Part shown: piece by piece, positions 7,671 to 14,976 of the stretch
Numbering within the stretch: the first letter of the stretch is position 1
Layout: each line of letters begins with the position of its first letter
DNA from: CALBLZ01 sp041917855
Lineage (GTDB): Bacteria; Patescibacteriota; UBA1384; CAILIB01
Direction of reading: 5' to 3'
Assembly (NCBI GenBank): GCA_041917855.1
Contig: JAYRWT010000019.1
Location: 1 to 18,580 of the forward strand
DNA length: 18,580 bases
Position numbers and translations under genes: made by a program
The notes under the pieces: generated by a model
What the model was told of the DNA's origin: nothing
Database searches by the model: none
What the model saw: the letters and a program-made list of their open reading frames with translations, nothing else

Positions 7671-9021
7671 TCTCTACTTTTGTAGATTTTTCTGACTTTT
7701 TTCTTGCAGCCGATCCTGCGAATGCTTCATGTATTAGCTGCTGTAGAGTGCGTTGACCGTGCACCAGCTTGTAGCCAAGTTGCGCCACTTCTTTTTCTCG
7801 CCTGTCTTGACGGGCAACTTTACGTAGCTCTCCAGCCAAGCCAACCTCCCCCAAAAGAACTGTTTCGCTAGCAAGTGGACGCTCACTCCGTGCTGAGGCC
7901 AATGCCACGCAGACCGCAGCATCTACACCAGGATCTTTTACCTTAAGACCGCCAACAATATTCACAAACACATCGTGGTTAGACAGATCTACATTGGCAC
8001 GACGCTGCAACACGGCTAAAAGAAGGTTAAGTCGATTAAGATCAATACCTGAGGCTGTACGGCGCGGGTAGCCAAATACCGTTGGCACGGTTAATGCCTG
8101 TATTTCTATTAAAACTGGTCTACTTCCCTCGAGAACAACGCTGAGCACTGAGCCTGGTGCTTCTATTCTTTCTTGTAGTAAGAATGAGGTTGGATTACGT
8201 ACTTCCTGAAGACCCTGCTCCGTCATAGTAAACAAGCCAGTCTCGCTTACATCGCCGAATCGGTTTTTAACCGCGCGTAGCACACGTAGATCATGTTCCC
8301 CATCACCTTCTAGATACAGAACCACGTCTACTAAATGCTCAAGTGTACGTGGACCAGCAACGGTTCCCTCCTTGGTAATATGCCCTACGAGAATAACGGG
8401 GATTCCGGCGCGCTTTGCAATTTGCTGCAGTCTAATTGCGGTTTCGCGTACTTGCACAATACTTCCTGGTGTAGATGGAAAAGCAGGGTCGTAGGCAGTT
8501 TGGATAGAATCGACGATGACAAAGGCGGGTTTTGTTTCAATAATTAGGCTTTCAATAGTATTAACATCGCTCTCTGCCGCAAGCTGGAGCGTTGCCGAGG
8601 TGACCCCAAGCCGATCTGCTCGCATTTTTATTTGTTCGGCTGATTCTTCGCCACTACAGTACAGAACAGTGCGCTGCGCAAGGCCGGCAAACTGCAGTAG
8701 TAGCGTACTTTTACCTATACCTGGATCACCACCAAGTAGTATTACACTGCCCGGCACTAAGCCGCCGCCCAGCACACGATCTAGCTCAGGTAGCCCAGTA
8801 CCATCGCGCTTTGTTTGATCAGCCACAATATCTTGCAGTTTACGCGCAGTGCCCTGATTTTGAGAAAAGGTTCGGGCAACACCACTTGAGCCCTGCTTAG
8901 CTACTTTGAACTCTTTGAGAGTATTCCACTCACCACACACGGAACACTTTCCCTGCCATTGCAGGTACTCCTCGCCACACGAGGAACAGACAAAAACGGT
9001 GCGGTCGGATGACTTTGGCAT
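7660..9021 (-). CDS. radA: DNA repair protein RadA (Sms)
   Basis: RecA-like DNA branch-migration ATPase acting in recombinational repair; 453 residues, the usual length. The N-terminal C4 zinc finger is complete (C12, C15, C26, C29, ending CGEWNT). The ATPase core has the Walker A GGDPGIGKST (97-106), a Walker B around FVIVDSIQT (167-175), and the family KNRFG signature (252-256). The C-terminal Lon-protease-like domain (from about 280) includes ASGIDLNRLNLLLAVLQRRA and GGLKVKDPGVDAAVC, and lacks the catalytic dyad of a real protease as usual for RadA. The last 13 residues are a Lys/Ser/Thr-rich tail whose coding strand doubles as a possible terminator for the convergent PBP1A gene. The gene lies 41 bases after recJ and is the last gene of the minus-strand run. 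It has no Shine-Dalgarno site but a promoter-like element. Confidence 0.97.
   Translation of the reverse strand: MPKSSDRTVFVCSSCGEEYLQWQGKCSVCGEWNTLKEFKVAKQGSSGVARTFSQNQGTARKLQDIVADQTKRDGTGLPELDRVLGGGLVPGSVILLGGDPGIGKSTLLLQFAGLAQRTVLYCSGEESAEQIKMRADRLGVTSATLQLAAESDVNTIESLIIETKPAFVIVDSIQTAYDPAFPSTPGSIVQVRETAIRLQQIAKRAGIPVILVGHITKEGTVAGPRTLEHLVDVVLYLEGDGEHDLRVLRAVKNRFGDVSETGLFTMTEQGLQEVRNPTSFLLQERIEAPGSVLSVVLEGSRPVLIEIQALTVPTVFGYPRRTASGIDLNRLNLLLAVLQRRANVDLSNHDVFVNIVGGLKVKDPGVDAAVCVALASARSERPLASETVLLGEVGLAGELRKVARQDRREKEVAQLGYKLVHGQRTLQQLIHEAFAGSAARKKSEKSTKVETTE
7673..7691 (+). terminator. Possible intrinsic terminator for the PBP1A gene, inside the radA 3' end
   Basis: Two bases after the PBP1A stop codon, TCTAC-TTTT-GTAGA forms a 5-bp stem with a 4-base loop, followed at once by a run of five T and, a few bases later, six T. 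The stem is short and AT-rich, so the terminator would be weak. On the other strand these bases encode the Lys/Thr-rich tail of RadA. Confidence 0.35.
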
Positions 9022-9027
9022 ACTTCT

Positions 9028-9056
9028 GTTATCGCAGTATTAATTGATGGCGGCAA
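9028..9056 (-). promoter_or_regulatory. Predicted radA promoter, possibly leaderless
   Basis: In the 41-base recJ-radA gap, the minus strand reads TTGCCG (9056-9051), a 17-bp spacer ending in TGC, GATAAC (9033-9028), six bases, then the radA ATG. Each box matches the sigma-70 consensus at 4 of 6 positions, and the extended TGn is present. The spacing to the ATG is the same as at tyrS, ftsW and murB. Confidence 0.4.
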
Positions 9057-9062
9057 CCATGT

Positions 9063-10718
9063 CTAGCTTGCCGTGCTATAGACGTGGGTAATGCCAAGAT
9101 TCACAGAGCGCACATCCCGCCACTCTTGCGCTTCTATTGTCACGTCAAAGGCAGTATGCAGACCCTCATATAATGATTCACCTCGCTGCCCCCAGGCAAC
9201 AGCTCGCCGCTGAATATTGGCCTCCTCGAGCATACAGGAGCGGTGCTGTCCTTCCTTACCGATGTTTTTTAGACCACGAACTGTGGCCTCAACCCTAAAA
9301 GCTGGGGTCGGGAATCCCATGCCAAAGGGCTCGAGTTGCGAGATTGCATCAGCGAGTTCTAGATCTATATCGGCAAGCGTCAGGTTTGCGTCAGGATTCC
9401 GTATAAGTGAGGTGCTAAGTTGATTAAGTGTTACTTTGCCCAGCAATCCTGCTTGCACTGCGTTCGAAAATTCTGAAACTGTCGTGCCTAGTTTTAGGCT
9501 TAAGCCAGCAGCCTTAGCATGCCCACCAAACTGCTCAATGTAACTTGAAGCAGCATCCAGCATATCTAGCGCATGTGCTCCTTCTACGCTGCGTACCGAG
9601 CCTTTTAGTGCGCCCTGTTCCTCTGCAAACACGATGGCCGGGCGCCGGTAGCGCTCAACCAACTTGCTCGCAACTAGGCCAATAACCCCCGTTGACCATG
9701 CAGTATCCCCCACCACAATGCAAAGCTCTCGCGGATTCTCCCCAACCTGCAGCACCGCTTCTTTAAGTGTTTTCTCAACAAGTCCCTGGCGCTGACTGTT
9801 CTGAGCATGTAAGTAACGAGCATGCTTTCGTGCCTGTGCCCTGTCGGCTGTAATCAGTAAGCCAACTGCGGCGTGCTCTTCCTCGTTGTGTTCGTTATGC
9901 ATGCGTGAGGGTGCATTTAAGCGGGGAGCCAGGCGAAAACCAATGTCTCCAGCAGATACTGTTGCTAGGTTAACATCAGCTACCTCGGCTAGTTCTAGTA
10001 AGCCAAGGTTACGTGTTTTTTGCAGCACCTTTAACCCAAAGACCACGAGCGTGCGATTCTCACCAATAAGTGGGACTAAGTCACCCACCGTAGAGACCGC
10101 CACAAGATCTAACAGCCAACGCAACTGAGCCTCGTCTCTATTGCTGGCGCGGTAACAAGCCACTGCCAGTTTCCAGGCTAACGCACAGGCGCAGAGCTCT
10201 TTGAAGGGGTATGAGCAATTAACCTGCTTGGGGTTAATTAGAGCCAGGGCATCGTGAGCAACAGTATCGCCATGTGGCTCATGGTGATCAACCACAATAG
10301 TGGCAATCCCTTTATTTACAAGCTCTGTAATCAGGGGGCCAGCAACCGTACCGTTATCTACGGTAATAAGCAGTGTGCAATTAGCAGCCTCAATGCGAGC
10401 AACCGACGCTTCGGTTAAGCCATAGCCATCACTGCGTAGCGGAATGATCGGCTCTACATTCGCTCCTAATTCCCTCAGCGCACGAACAAGCAAAGCTGTT
10501 GCCGGAACACCATCTGCATCATAGTCGCCAAAAACCACAATTTTTTCTTGAGAAGCAATTGCAGCCACAATTCGCTCGGCTGCCACCTGCATATCTTTGA
10601 GCAGCATGGGATCGTGCGTATCCCTGACAAAATCAGGGTGTAAAAAAGATTCTTGCTCATGCGGAGCAATACCCCTCGCTGTAAGCAGGTTGGTTAAAAA
10701 CTCCTGACTATTTAACAT
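9063..10718 (-). CDS. recJ: Single-stranded-DNA-specific exonuclease RecJ
   Basis: DHH-superfamily 5'-3' exonuclease on single-stranded DNA, acting in recombination and mismatch repair; 551 residues, close to other bacterial RecJ proteins. The DHH domain shows VVFGDYDADGV (62-71), the VDNG motif (120-123), VVDHHEPHG (142-150) and STVGDLVPL (209-217), which supply the metal-binding aspartates and histidines. The DHHA1 domain has EQFGGHAKAAGLS (395-407), and a C-terminal OB-fold region follows LEPFGMGFPTPAF (462-474). All key residues are present, so the enzyme should be active. The start overlaps the end of ftsQ by 11 bases, which points to cotranscription. No -10-like element or clear Shine-Dalgarno site precedes the ATG. 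Confidence 0.96.
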   Translation of the reverse strand: MLNSQEFLTNLLTARGIAPHEQESFLHPDFVRDTHDPMLLKDMQVAAERIVAAIASQEKIVVFGDYDADGVPATALLVRALRELGANVEPIIPLRSDGYGLTEASVARIEAANCTLLITVDNGTVAGPLITELVNKGIATIVVDHHEPHGDTVAHDALALINPKQVNCSYPFKELCACALAWKLAVACYRASNRDEAQLRWLLDLVAVSTVGDLVPLIGENRTLVVFGLKVLQKTRNLGLLELAEVADVNLATVSAGDIGFRLAPRLNAPSRMHNEHNEEEHAAVGLLITADRAQARKHARYLHAQNSQRQGLVEKTLKEAVLQVGENPRELCIVVGDTAWSTGVIGLVASKLVERYRRPAIVFAEEQGALKGSVRSVEGAHALDMLDAASSYIEQFGGHAKAAGLSLKLGTTVSEFSNAVQAGLLGKVTLNQLSTSLIRNPDANLTLADIDLELADAISQLEPFGMGFPTPAFRVEATVRGLKNIGKEGQHRSCMLEEANIQRRAVAWGQRGESLYEGLHTAFDVTIEAQEWRDVRSVNLGITHVYSTAS

Positions 10719-11520
10719 AAGCCCAGCGATCGATGCGTAGGTCTACCTGTGAGTTTGTCTTTAGTTTCCCATCCCGCTGTAAGCGAGCAAGGTTTCTTAC
10801 TTGAATAGCTGCATCTGCCAGGCTACTCATTTGCACACGCATCCCGCCAGCAATCACTAGAGTTACATCGTAGCTTGCATCTGCAATCTCAATGTACTGC
10901 AACTCATAGGCAGGCAGGTAACTGCGTAGCTCACCGGTCACTTTCACCAAAAACTGTTCAAAAAGATGGCTTACAACCACATCACCAATACTAACTGGCA
11001 CCTGCTTACTATCGTTCACCAGTGGAACCTGTAGTAGTAACTGACCAAACGAAGTCTCGGGAGATGGCGGCGTGCTTACCGGGTAAACCATGAATGCTAT
11101 ACCGTCAGCGTCGAGCAGGTACATGGAGTCCCCTACTTGCCAGCGAATAACGGGGGTACGCTCGGTTACAACAACACGCACGGTATGAGGTATACCACGC
11201 AGCACCTGCACAGTAAGTACCGGCTGTGAATCCTTAATCGTTTTGGCAACCTGATCTTCATTCAAGCGCCAAATATTGCCGCCGAGGGGGACCAGCGCTT
11301 GAATTGCTCGTGGTTCAGCCACCTGTGCTCCCTGTACCTCCACCTGTGTGACTGCAAAGACCGAGCTCTCAAAAATTACATAGTAGCCTACGTAGACAAG
11401 TAAGAGCACCAGGACATACCGAAGCACCCTACGCAGCTTACGCCAATCGCGCTTGGGTTTTTGCAGGTCGCCGTAGATACGTGGAACCCGCCGCACCATC
11501 TGTCGCTGGAAACGCGCCAT
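10708..11520 (-). CDS. ftsQ: Cell division protein FtsQ/DivIB (POTRA domain)
   Basis: Bitopic divisome protein that links early and late division proteins; 270 residues. It has a basic cytoplasmic tail rich in Arg/Lys (1-35), one membrane helix (about 35-50, LVLLLVYVGYYVIF), then a POTRA-like segment beginning VFAVTQVEVQGAQVAEPRAI (54-73) and continuing through VLTVQVLRGIPHTVRVVVTERTPVIRW. The rest matches the FtsQ beta domain, with YLLDADGIAF (134-143) in the place of the family's 'vD..G.vf' motif. Sequence similarity in this family is always low, so the call rests on architecture, on these motifs and on the position directly after murC and murB. It lies 5 bases after the murB-like gene and overlaps recJ by 11 bases. 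ftsA and ftsZ, its common neighbours, do not follow. Confidence 0.88.
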   Translation of the reverse strand: MARFQRQMVRRVPRIYGDLQKPKRDWRKLRRVLRYVLVLLLVYVGYYVIFESSVFAVTQVEVQGAQVAEPRAIQALVPLGGNIWRLNEDQVAKTIKDSQPVLTVQVLRGIPHTVRVVVTERTPVIRWQVGDSMYLLDADGIAFMVYPVSTPPSPETSFGQLLLQVPLVNDSKQVPVSIGDVVVSHLFEQFLVKVTGELRSYLPAYELQYIEIADASYDVTLVIAGGMRVQMSSLADAAIQVRNLARLQRDGKLKTNSQVDLRIDRWAYVK

Positions 11521-11525
11521 ATCTG

Positions 11526-12500
11526 TTATTGTACCACGCTAAAGGCAAGTTCCAGATCACGGGTTGTCATAGTATGCACCTGCTTGCGAATAAGTTCGAC
11601 AAATTCCATAACAAGTTCTGGTGCAATTCTGCCAAAGGCATCTCGAGGTGTGGAGCGCTTTGCGCGCAAATAGTTACTATGGTGTCGGTCTAAGAAGAGT
11701 CCCTGGTGTGAAATTTTATGGCAGCCAGCACGCTGTAACACTTCTTGCAGTGTCGTTTCTTGTAGTGGAAGAAATAGTGGTCCAAACCACTCGGTGCCCT
11801 TAGGCTGACCGCGCTGCGCTTGTTGCACAACTACCTGGAGCCTGCGCGCAATTTCATCGTGTCGATTATGGGTCAGCTGTATATGCGCGGTGAGCACTAC
11901 GGGTGACAGTGGTAGACCATGCAAGCGTTGCAACTCTGCAATTTTGGTTCGATCATTTCCCTTTACCGTAGTCAGCCAGGCACCAGAGTAGTGCACAATG
12001 CGTGGTTCTGGTTTCATTTTGGTTGGTGGAAGCAACAACGTGAGCGCGTTAAGCGATGAAGACAAGCGTTGCCCATCATAATCTGGATCATGCGCCAGTG
12101 CGGCCCCAATTGTTCCCTTTAATCCGTAGAGAGGGGTCAGACCGCCCAGGCCTCTACTTGCTGCAGCGACAATCAGTTCTGGCAGAAATACTCCCGCATC
12201 AACTACCACCTGACTCTTTGCGGCAATAAAGGTAGTACTTTTGGCAAAGTTTTGAATCACAAGACCCGCAAAGTACTCACCCAAAAAGAGGGTCGCTGTA
12301 TTCGCGCCTAGTACCACGTAGGGGATTTGTGCGTCGCAAGCCGCTTTGACCGCCTGAATTACTTCAACCACCGATTTTGCCTGTGTATAAAAACCAAATG
12401 TAGTAGCTATGCGCAGCCCGTTGCCGCGCTGTACGGCAGGGTAGTCACGCTCAACATGGGGAATCTGGCGCAGTAGTAGGGCGTGAATTTCATCGGTCAT
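11526..12500 (-). CDS. MurB-like FAD-binding-fold paralog, catalytic residues not recognisable
   Basis: A 324-residue protein related to UDP-N-acetylenolpyruvylglucosamine reductase, encoded directly after murB. The FAD-domain pattern is visible: YVVLGANTATLF (61-72) in the place of the MurB VLGxGSNLL loop, VVVDAGVFLPELIVAAASRGLGGL (98-121), and LYGLKGTIGAAL (124-135) for the usual GIPGTVGGA. The C-terminal part keeps the MurB layout, with HHSNYLRAKRSTPRDAF (273-289) matching the 'HaNFivN' region. The catalytic positions are gone: the YRxS motif appears as YSGAW (171-175), and the GSxFKNP serine loop appears as GTEWFGPLF (235-243). I infer a role other than MurB reduction, such as a partner or regulator of MurB, or a different redox function. 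The start overlaps murB as ATGA, suggesting coupled and perhaps stoichiometric synthesis. It may have no FAD at all. Confidence 0.7.
   Translation of the reverse strand: MTDEIHALLLRQIPHVERDYPAVQRGNGLRIATTFGFYTQAKSVVEVIQAVKAACDAQIPYVVLGANTATLFLGEYFAGLVIQNFAKSTTFIAAKSQVVVDAGVFLPELIVAAASRGLGGLTPLYGLKGTIGAALAHDPDYDGQRLSSSLNALTLLLPPTKMKPEPRIVHYSGAWLTTVKGNDRTKIAELQRLHGLPLSPVVLTAHIQLTHNRHDEIARRLQVVVQQAQRGQPKGTEWFGPLFLPLQETTLQEVLQRAGCHKISHQGLFLDRHHSNYLRAKRSTPRDAFGRIAPELVMEFVELIRKQVHTMTTRDLELAFSVVQ
11528..11536 (-). promoter_or_regulatory. Predicted ftsQ extended -10 promoter element
   Basis: On the minus strand, TGG followed by TACAAT (hexamer 11533-11528; 5 of 6 to TATAAT) ends 7 nt before the ftsQ ATG. 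It overlaps the last codons and stop of the murB-like gene. There is no -35 box at usual spacing. This would be an internal promoter giving ftsQ-recJ transcripts with no leader or a one-base leader. Confidence 0.45.
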
Positions 12501-13588
12501 GCCAGGAATTCAACTTCTGGGATAATTTCTAAGCAAAATCGTTCACGCACTCTTTGCTGTAGCATGGAGATCAGTTCGGCTAGCTCCCTTGCCGTACCGT
12601 TTACCCCTTCTGCCTTACCTACATTACAGATGAAATTAGCATGACCTGGGTACACCTGCATGCCACCGTGGCGCAGCCCCTTACCACCTGCCAAATCTAT
12701 GTAGCGGGCTGCCGAGTGTGACCATCCCTCCTCTGGCATAGTGATTCCCTCAGCAACTGCAAGGGGAGTAAGCTCTGGAGAAATCTCCCCTAGGTTCTGA
12801 AAAACTGAACCGCAGTTGGGACCGCTCGGCTGCACCCGCGTTTTTTCTTGAGTCCATTCCTTATAGAGCGACATTTTTTCTGCGGCAACGGCAGGGGACA
12901 CTTCATTAAATACGCAGACTACTCCAACAATTGTCAGGTCTCGGCGCTGGTGAAAAAGCGATGTGTCGTAGCCAAAAGCAAGCTGGTCTTGGATAAATAC
13001 CTGCTCGTTGCCGTCAGCATCGATGGCATGTACTGCCACTATGTACTCAGAAAAAAAGTGTTTACCGCCGTGGATGTTATTAAAAATAGCTCCCCCTACC
13101 CTGCACGGTATGCGTGAGAACCAGTGCAAGCCAATCAAATTCTGCTGAAGCGTCCAAACTACAGCAGCCCCCCAGAGCAGCCCAGCGTCAAGGTACACAA
13201 GTGTAGGCTTACCAGGTTCATCTTGCTCTTCTACTGGGAGTTGTAGAACTCCAGACCCAGATCCTTGCGTATGACGAGCTTTGGGCTGAACCGTCTGCTG
13301 CCAAATGGTAACTGCCTCTTTGTACGCATCTTGCTCATCAGGTGACAACACACGTTTTTCACTGGTTTCTAATCTCAGTAAGAGGCCGTCAAACCCTTCA
13401 TCCGGAATGATCAGGTTACTCCCCGCCCCCACTGCTCTAATGCGTATTCCCTCACCTTGTGCCCACGCTATCGCCTCTTGCGCTTCACCGATAGTTTTAC
13501 AGCGCGCAAAAAAACGCACCATCCCCCCTACCTGCATGGTAGTAAGATCGGCACCACTAACATTCTGCTGTACAAAGTCTGGTTGCAT
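12497..13588 (-). CDS. murB: UDP-N-acetylmuramate dehydrogenase (MurB), divergent
   Basis: FAD- and NADPH-dependent reductase making UDP-MurNAc, the second step of peptidoglycan precursor synthesis; 363 residues. The FAD domain shows TMQVGGMVRFF (17-27), RAVGAGSNLIIPDEGFDGLLLRL (51-73) and FSRIPCRVGGAIFNNIHGG (157-175). The substrate domain shows FGYDTSLF (205-212), QPSGPNCGSVFQN (253-265) with the proton-donor serine at 261, GHANFICN (315-322), and a C-terminal PEVEF with the expected glutamate at 358. Two oddities: the position of E. coli Arg159 (in GYRDS) is Asp208, and about 55 extra residues (74-128), partly low complexity, interrupt the FAD domain. The gene overlaps the murB-like paralog by ATGA and lies 50 bases after murC. 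An inverted repeat and an extended -10-like element lie immediately upstream of the start. Confidence 0.92.
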   Translation of the reverse strand: MQPDFVQQNVSGADLTTMQVGGMVRFFARCKTIGEAQEAIAWAQGEGIRIRAVGAGSNLIIPDEGFDGLLLRLETSEKRVLSPDEQDAYKEAVTIWQQTVQPKARHTQGSGSGVLQLPVEEQDEPGKPTLVYLDAGLLWGAAVVWTLQQNLIGLHWFSRIPCRVGGAIFNNIHGGKHFFSEYIVAVHAIDADGNEQVFIQDQLAFGYDTSLFHQRRDLTIVGVVCVFNEVSPAVAAEKMSLYKEWTQEKTRVQPSGPNCGSVFQNLGEISPELTPLAVAEGITMPEEGWSHSAARYIDLAGGKGLRHGGMQVYPGHANFICNVGKAEGVNGTARELAELISMLQQRVRERFCLEIIPEVEFLA

Positions 13589-13614
13589 AGCTGCAGTCTA
13601 GCAGAGCTGCAGCT
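13589..13614. repeat. Inverted repeat abutting the murB start codon (hairpin or operator)
   Basis: AGCTGCAG (13589-13596), a 10-base spacer, then CTGCAGCT (13607-13614): a perfect 8-bp inverted repeat whose near arm touches the murB ATG. Each arm contains the palindrome CTGCAG, and the far arm sits within a 12-base perfect palindrome (13604-13615). In RNA read through from murC it could fold next to the start codon. In DNA it could be an operator over the proposed -10 element. There is no T-run, so it is not a standard terminator. Confidence 0.6.
13595..13603 (-). promoter_or_regulatory. Predicted murB extended -10 promoter element
   Basis: On the minus strand, TGC plus TAGACT (hexamer 13600-13595; 4 of 6 to TATAAT) ends exactly 6 nt before the murB ATG. 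A weak TTTAGC lies 17 bp upstream (3 of 6 to TTGACA). The element overlaps the inverted repeat at 13589-13614. It would give leaderless murB transcripts starting inside the cluster. Confidence 0.35.
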
Positions 13615-13638
13615 CAAGCTAAATCTTGACAAGCGCTA

Positions 13639-14976
13639 TCAGTCTCTCCAGCCACTACAAAGCGAGCGTAAATCACCAGCTCCCATGGTAATCAAGATGC
13701 CTTCTTGCCCAACCGCCGCGGTAACCAGTTGTTGCAGTTCAGTAGTGTCTCCTGCAACTTCTACTCGTATTTTGTCGTATAAGTGATTCATTTTCTGTGC
13801 TATGGCGCTACTCTCTATTTCAATCCCAACTTCTCTTCCTGGTACGTGAAAAATTGGTGCAAGAATGAGGTGATCGGGCATGTCCTTATCAAAACAGTGA
13901 GCAAACTCATTGAGCAACTCTTGAGTGCGTGCTTTTTGGTGCGGCTGAAAGACTGCGGTAAGTTTTGTTTTTCCGCCCTTTGGCCAAGCTTCACGCGCCG
14001 CCTGCAAGGTTGCTGCAACCTCAGCAGGGTGGTGCGCATAATCGTCATACCACTCCGCCCGATTCCACTTCCCCATGTACTCAAAACGACGACCAACCCC
14101 AGGAAAGCTTGCTAGTGCCTTTTGGATTACGGCTTGAGTGATGCCCAGTTCATGCGCTACTCGTGCTGCACAACTTGCATTAAACAGTACGTGCTTGCCC
14201 GGCTGAGTTGGGTGAATACCAGGATAGAATTCGGCAGTACTCTGCCAACGCATAGTGTATTTAAAACCACGAGCTATTTTACGTAACCGCCCGTCCTGAG
14301 CATTGCCGATCAGTACTCCCTGACCCTTGGATGTGGCATGCACACCACTCGGTAGATTACGCAGAAAGCGCTTATATGACTGTTCGATCTCTGGTAGACC
14401 CTTGGTGTAATAGTCTGTATGGTCTTTATCTATGTTGAGCACCACTGCAATCTGGGGGTAAAAATTATGAAAACTACGATCGTACTCATCAGCTTCAATT
14501 ACTAGATACTGACTGGAGCCAATTCTAGTAGCATTGCCCCAAGCAGTTAGGCTGCCTCCTACAAATACTGTCGGATCGAGCCCCGCCTGATCAAGTATCC
14601 ACCCGATCATAGCTGTAGTGGTAGTTTTGCCATGCGCACCAGCTACTGCAATCGTGAAGTGCTGCTTTGTAAGTTTTCCGATCCACTGGGCGCGTTTAGA
14701 AATCGGCACACCCCGTCGTTCTAACTCTTGCACTTCTGGGAAACTTGGGGAGCTTGGTGTAGCCGCAGCCGTAATAACCGCCTCCGTCACACCTTCTGGG
14801 ATTTGTGATGGATCGCTACCAATATGAATGACTGCTCCTGTTTGTATGAGTCGCTGTAGGGCAGCAGAATCACTCACATCACTACCAGAAACTTGCCAAC
14901 CCTGACGCAAAGCATAGTCGGCAATCCAGAGCATACCTACGCCACCAGCACCAACAAGGTAGATGTGCTTACTCAT
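13639..14976 (-). CDS. murC: UDP-N-acetylmuramate--L-alanine ligase (MurC)
   Basis: ATP-dependent ligase adding L-Ala to UDP-MurNAc in the cytoplasm; 445 residues, normal length. The N-terminal UDP-binding domain begins LVGAGGVGM (7-15). The central domain has the P-loop AGAHGKTTTTAMI (112-124), the MurC signature EADEYDRSF (161-169) and IDKDHTDYY (182-190). The C-terminal domain has GVGRRFEYMG (293-302), DDYAHHPAEV (311-320) and FQPHQKART (343-351), a slight variant of FQPHxYSRT. All expected catalytic motifs are present. I prefer MurC to the recycling ligase Mpl because of these motifs and because of its place between murG and murB. The start overlaps murG as ATGA. An AGGAG lies 12 nt before the ATG, rather far for a Shine-Dalgarno site. 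Confidence 0.96.
   Translation of the reverse strand: MSKHIYLVGAGGVGMLWIADYALRQGWQVSGSDVSDSAALQRLIQTGAVIHIGSDPSQIPEGVTEAVITAAATPSSPSFPEVQELERRGVPISKRAQWIGKLTKQHFTIAVAGAHGKTTTTAMIGWILDQAGLDPTVFVGGSLTAWGNATRIGSSQYLVIEADEYDRSFHNFYPQIAVVLNIDKDHTDYYTKGLPEIEQSYKRFLRNLPSGVHATSKGQGVLIGNAQDGRLRKIARGFKYTMRWQSTAEFYPGIHPTQPGKHVLFNASCAARVAHELGITQAVIQKALASFPGVGRRFEYMGKWNRAEWYDDYAHHPAEVAATLQAAREAWPKGGKTKLTAVFQPHQKARTQELLNEFAHCFDKDMPDHLILAPIFHVPGREVGIEIESSAIAQKMNHLYDKIRVEVAGDTTELQQLVTAAVGQEGILITMGAGDLRSLCSGWRD

Noticed and set aside
9040..9060. Six-codon mini-ORF on the minus strand in the recJ-radA gap, a possible leader peptide
   Set aside because: Too short to separate from chance, no codon bias toward an amino acid of regulatory meaning, and the bases fit a promoter better.
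13783..14115. 110-codon open frame antisense to murC
   Set aside because: Overlaps the conserved murC C-terminal motifs and has no recognisable features.
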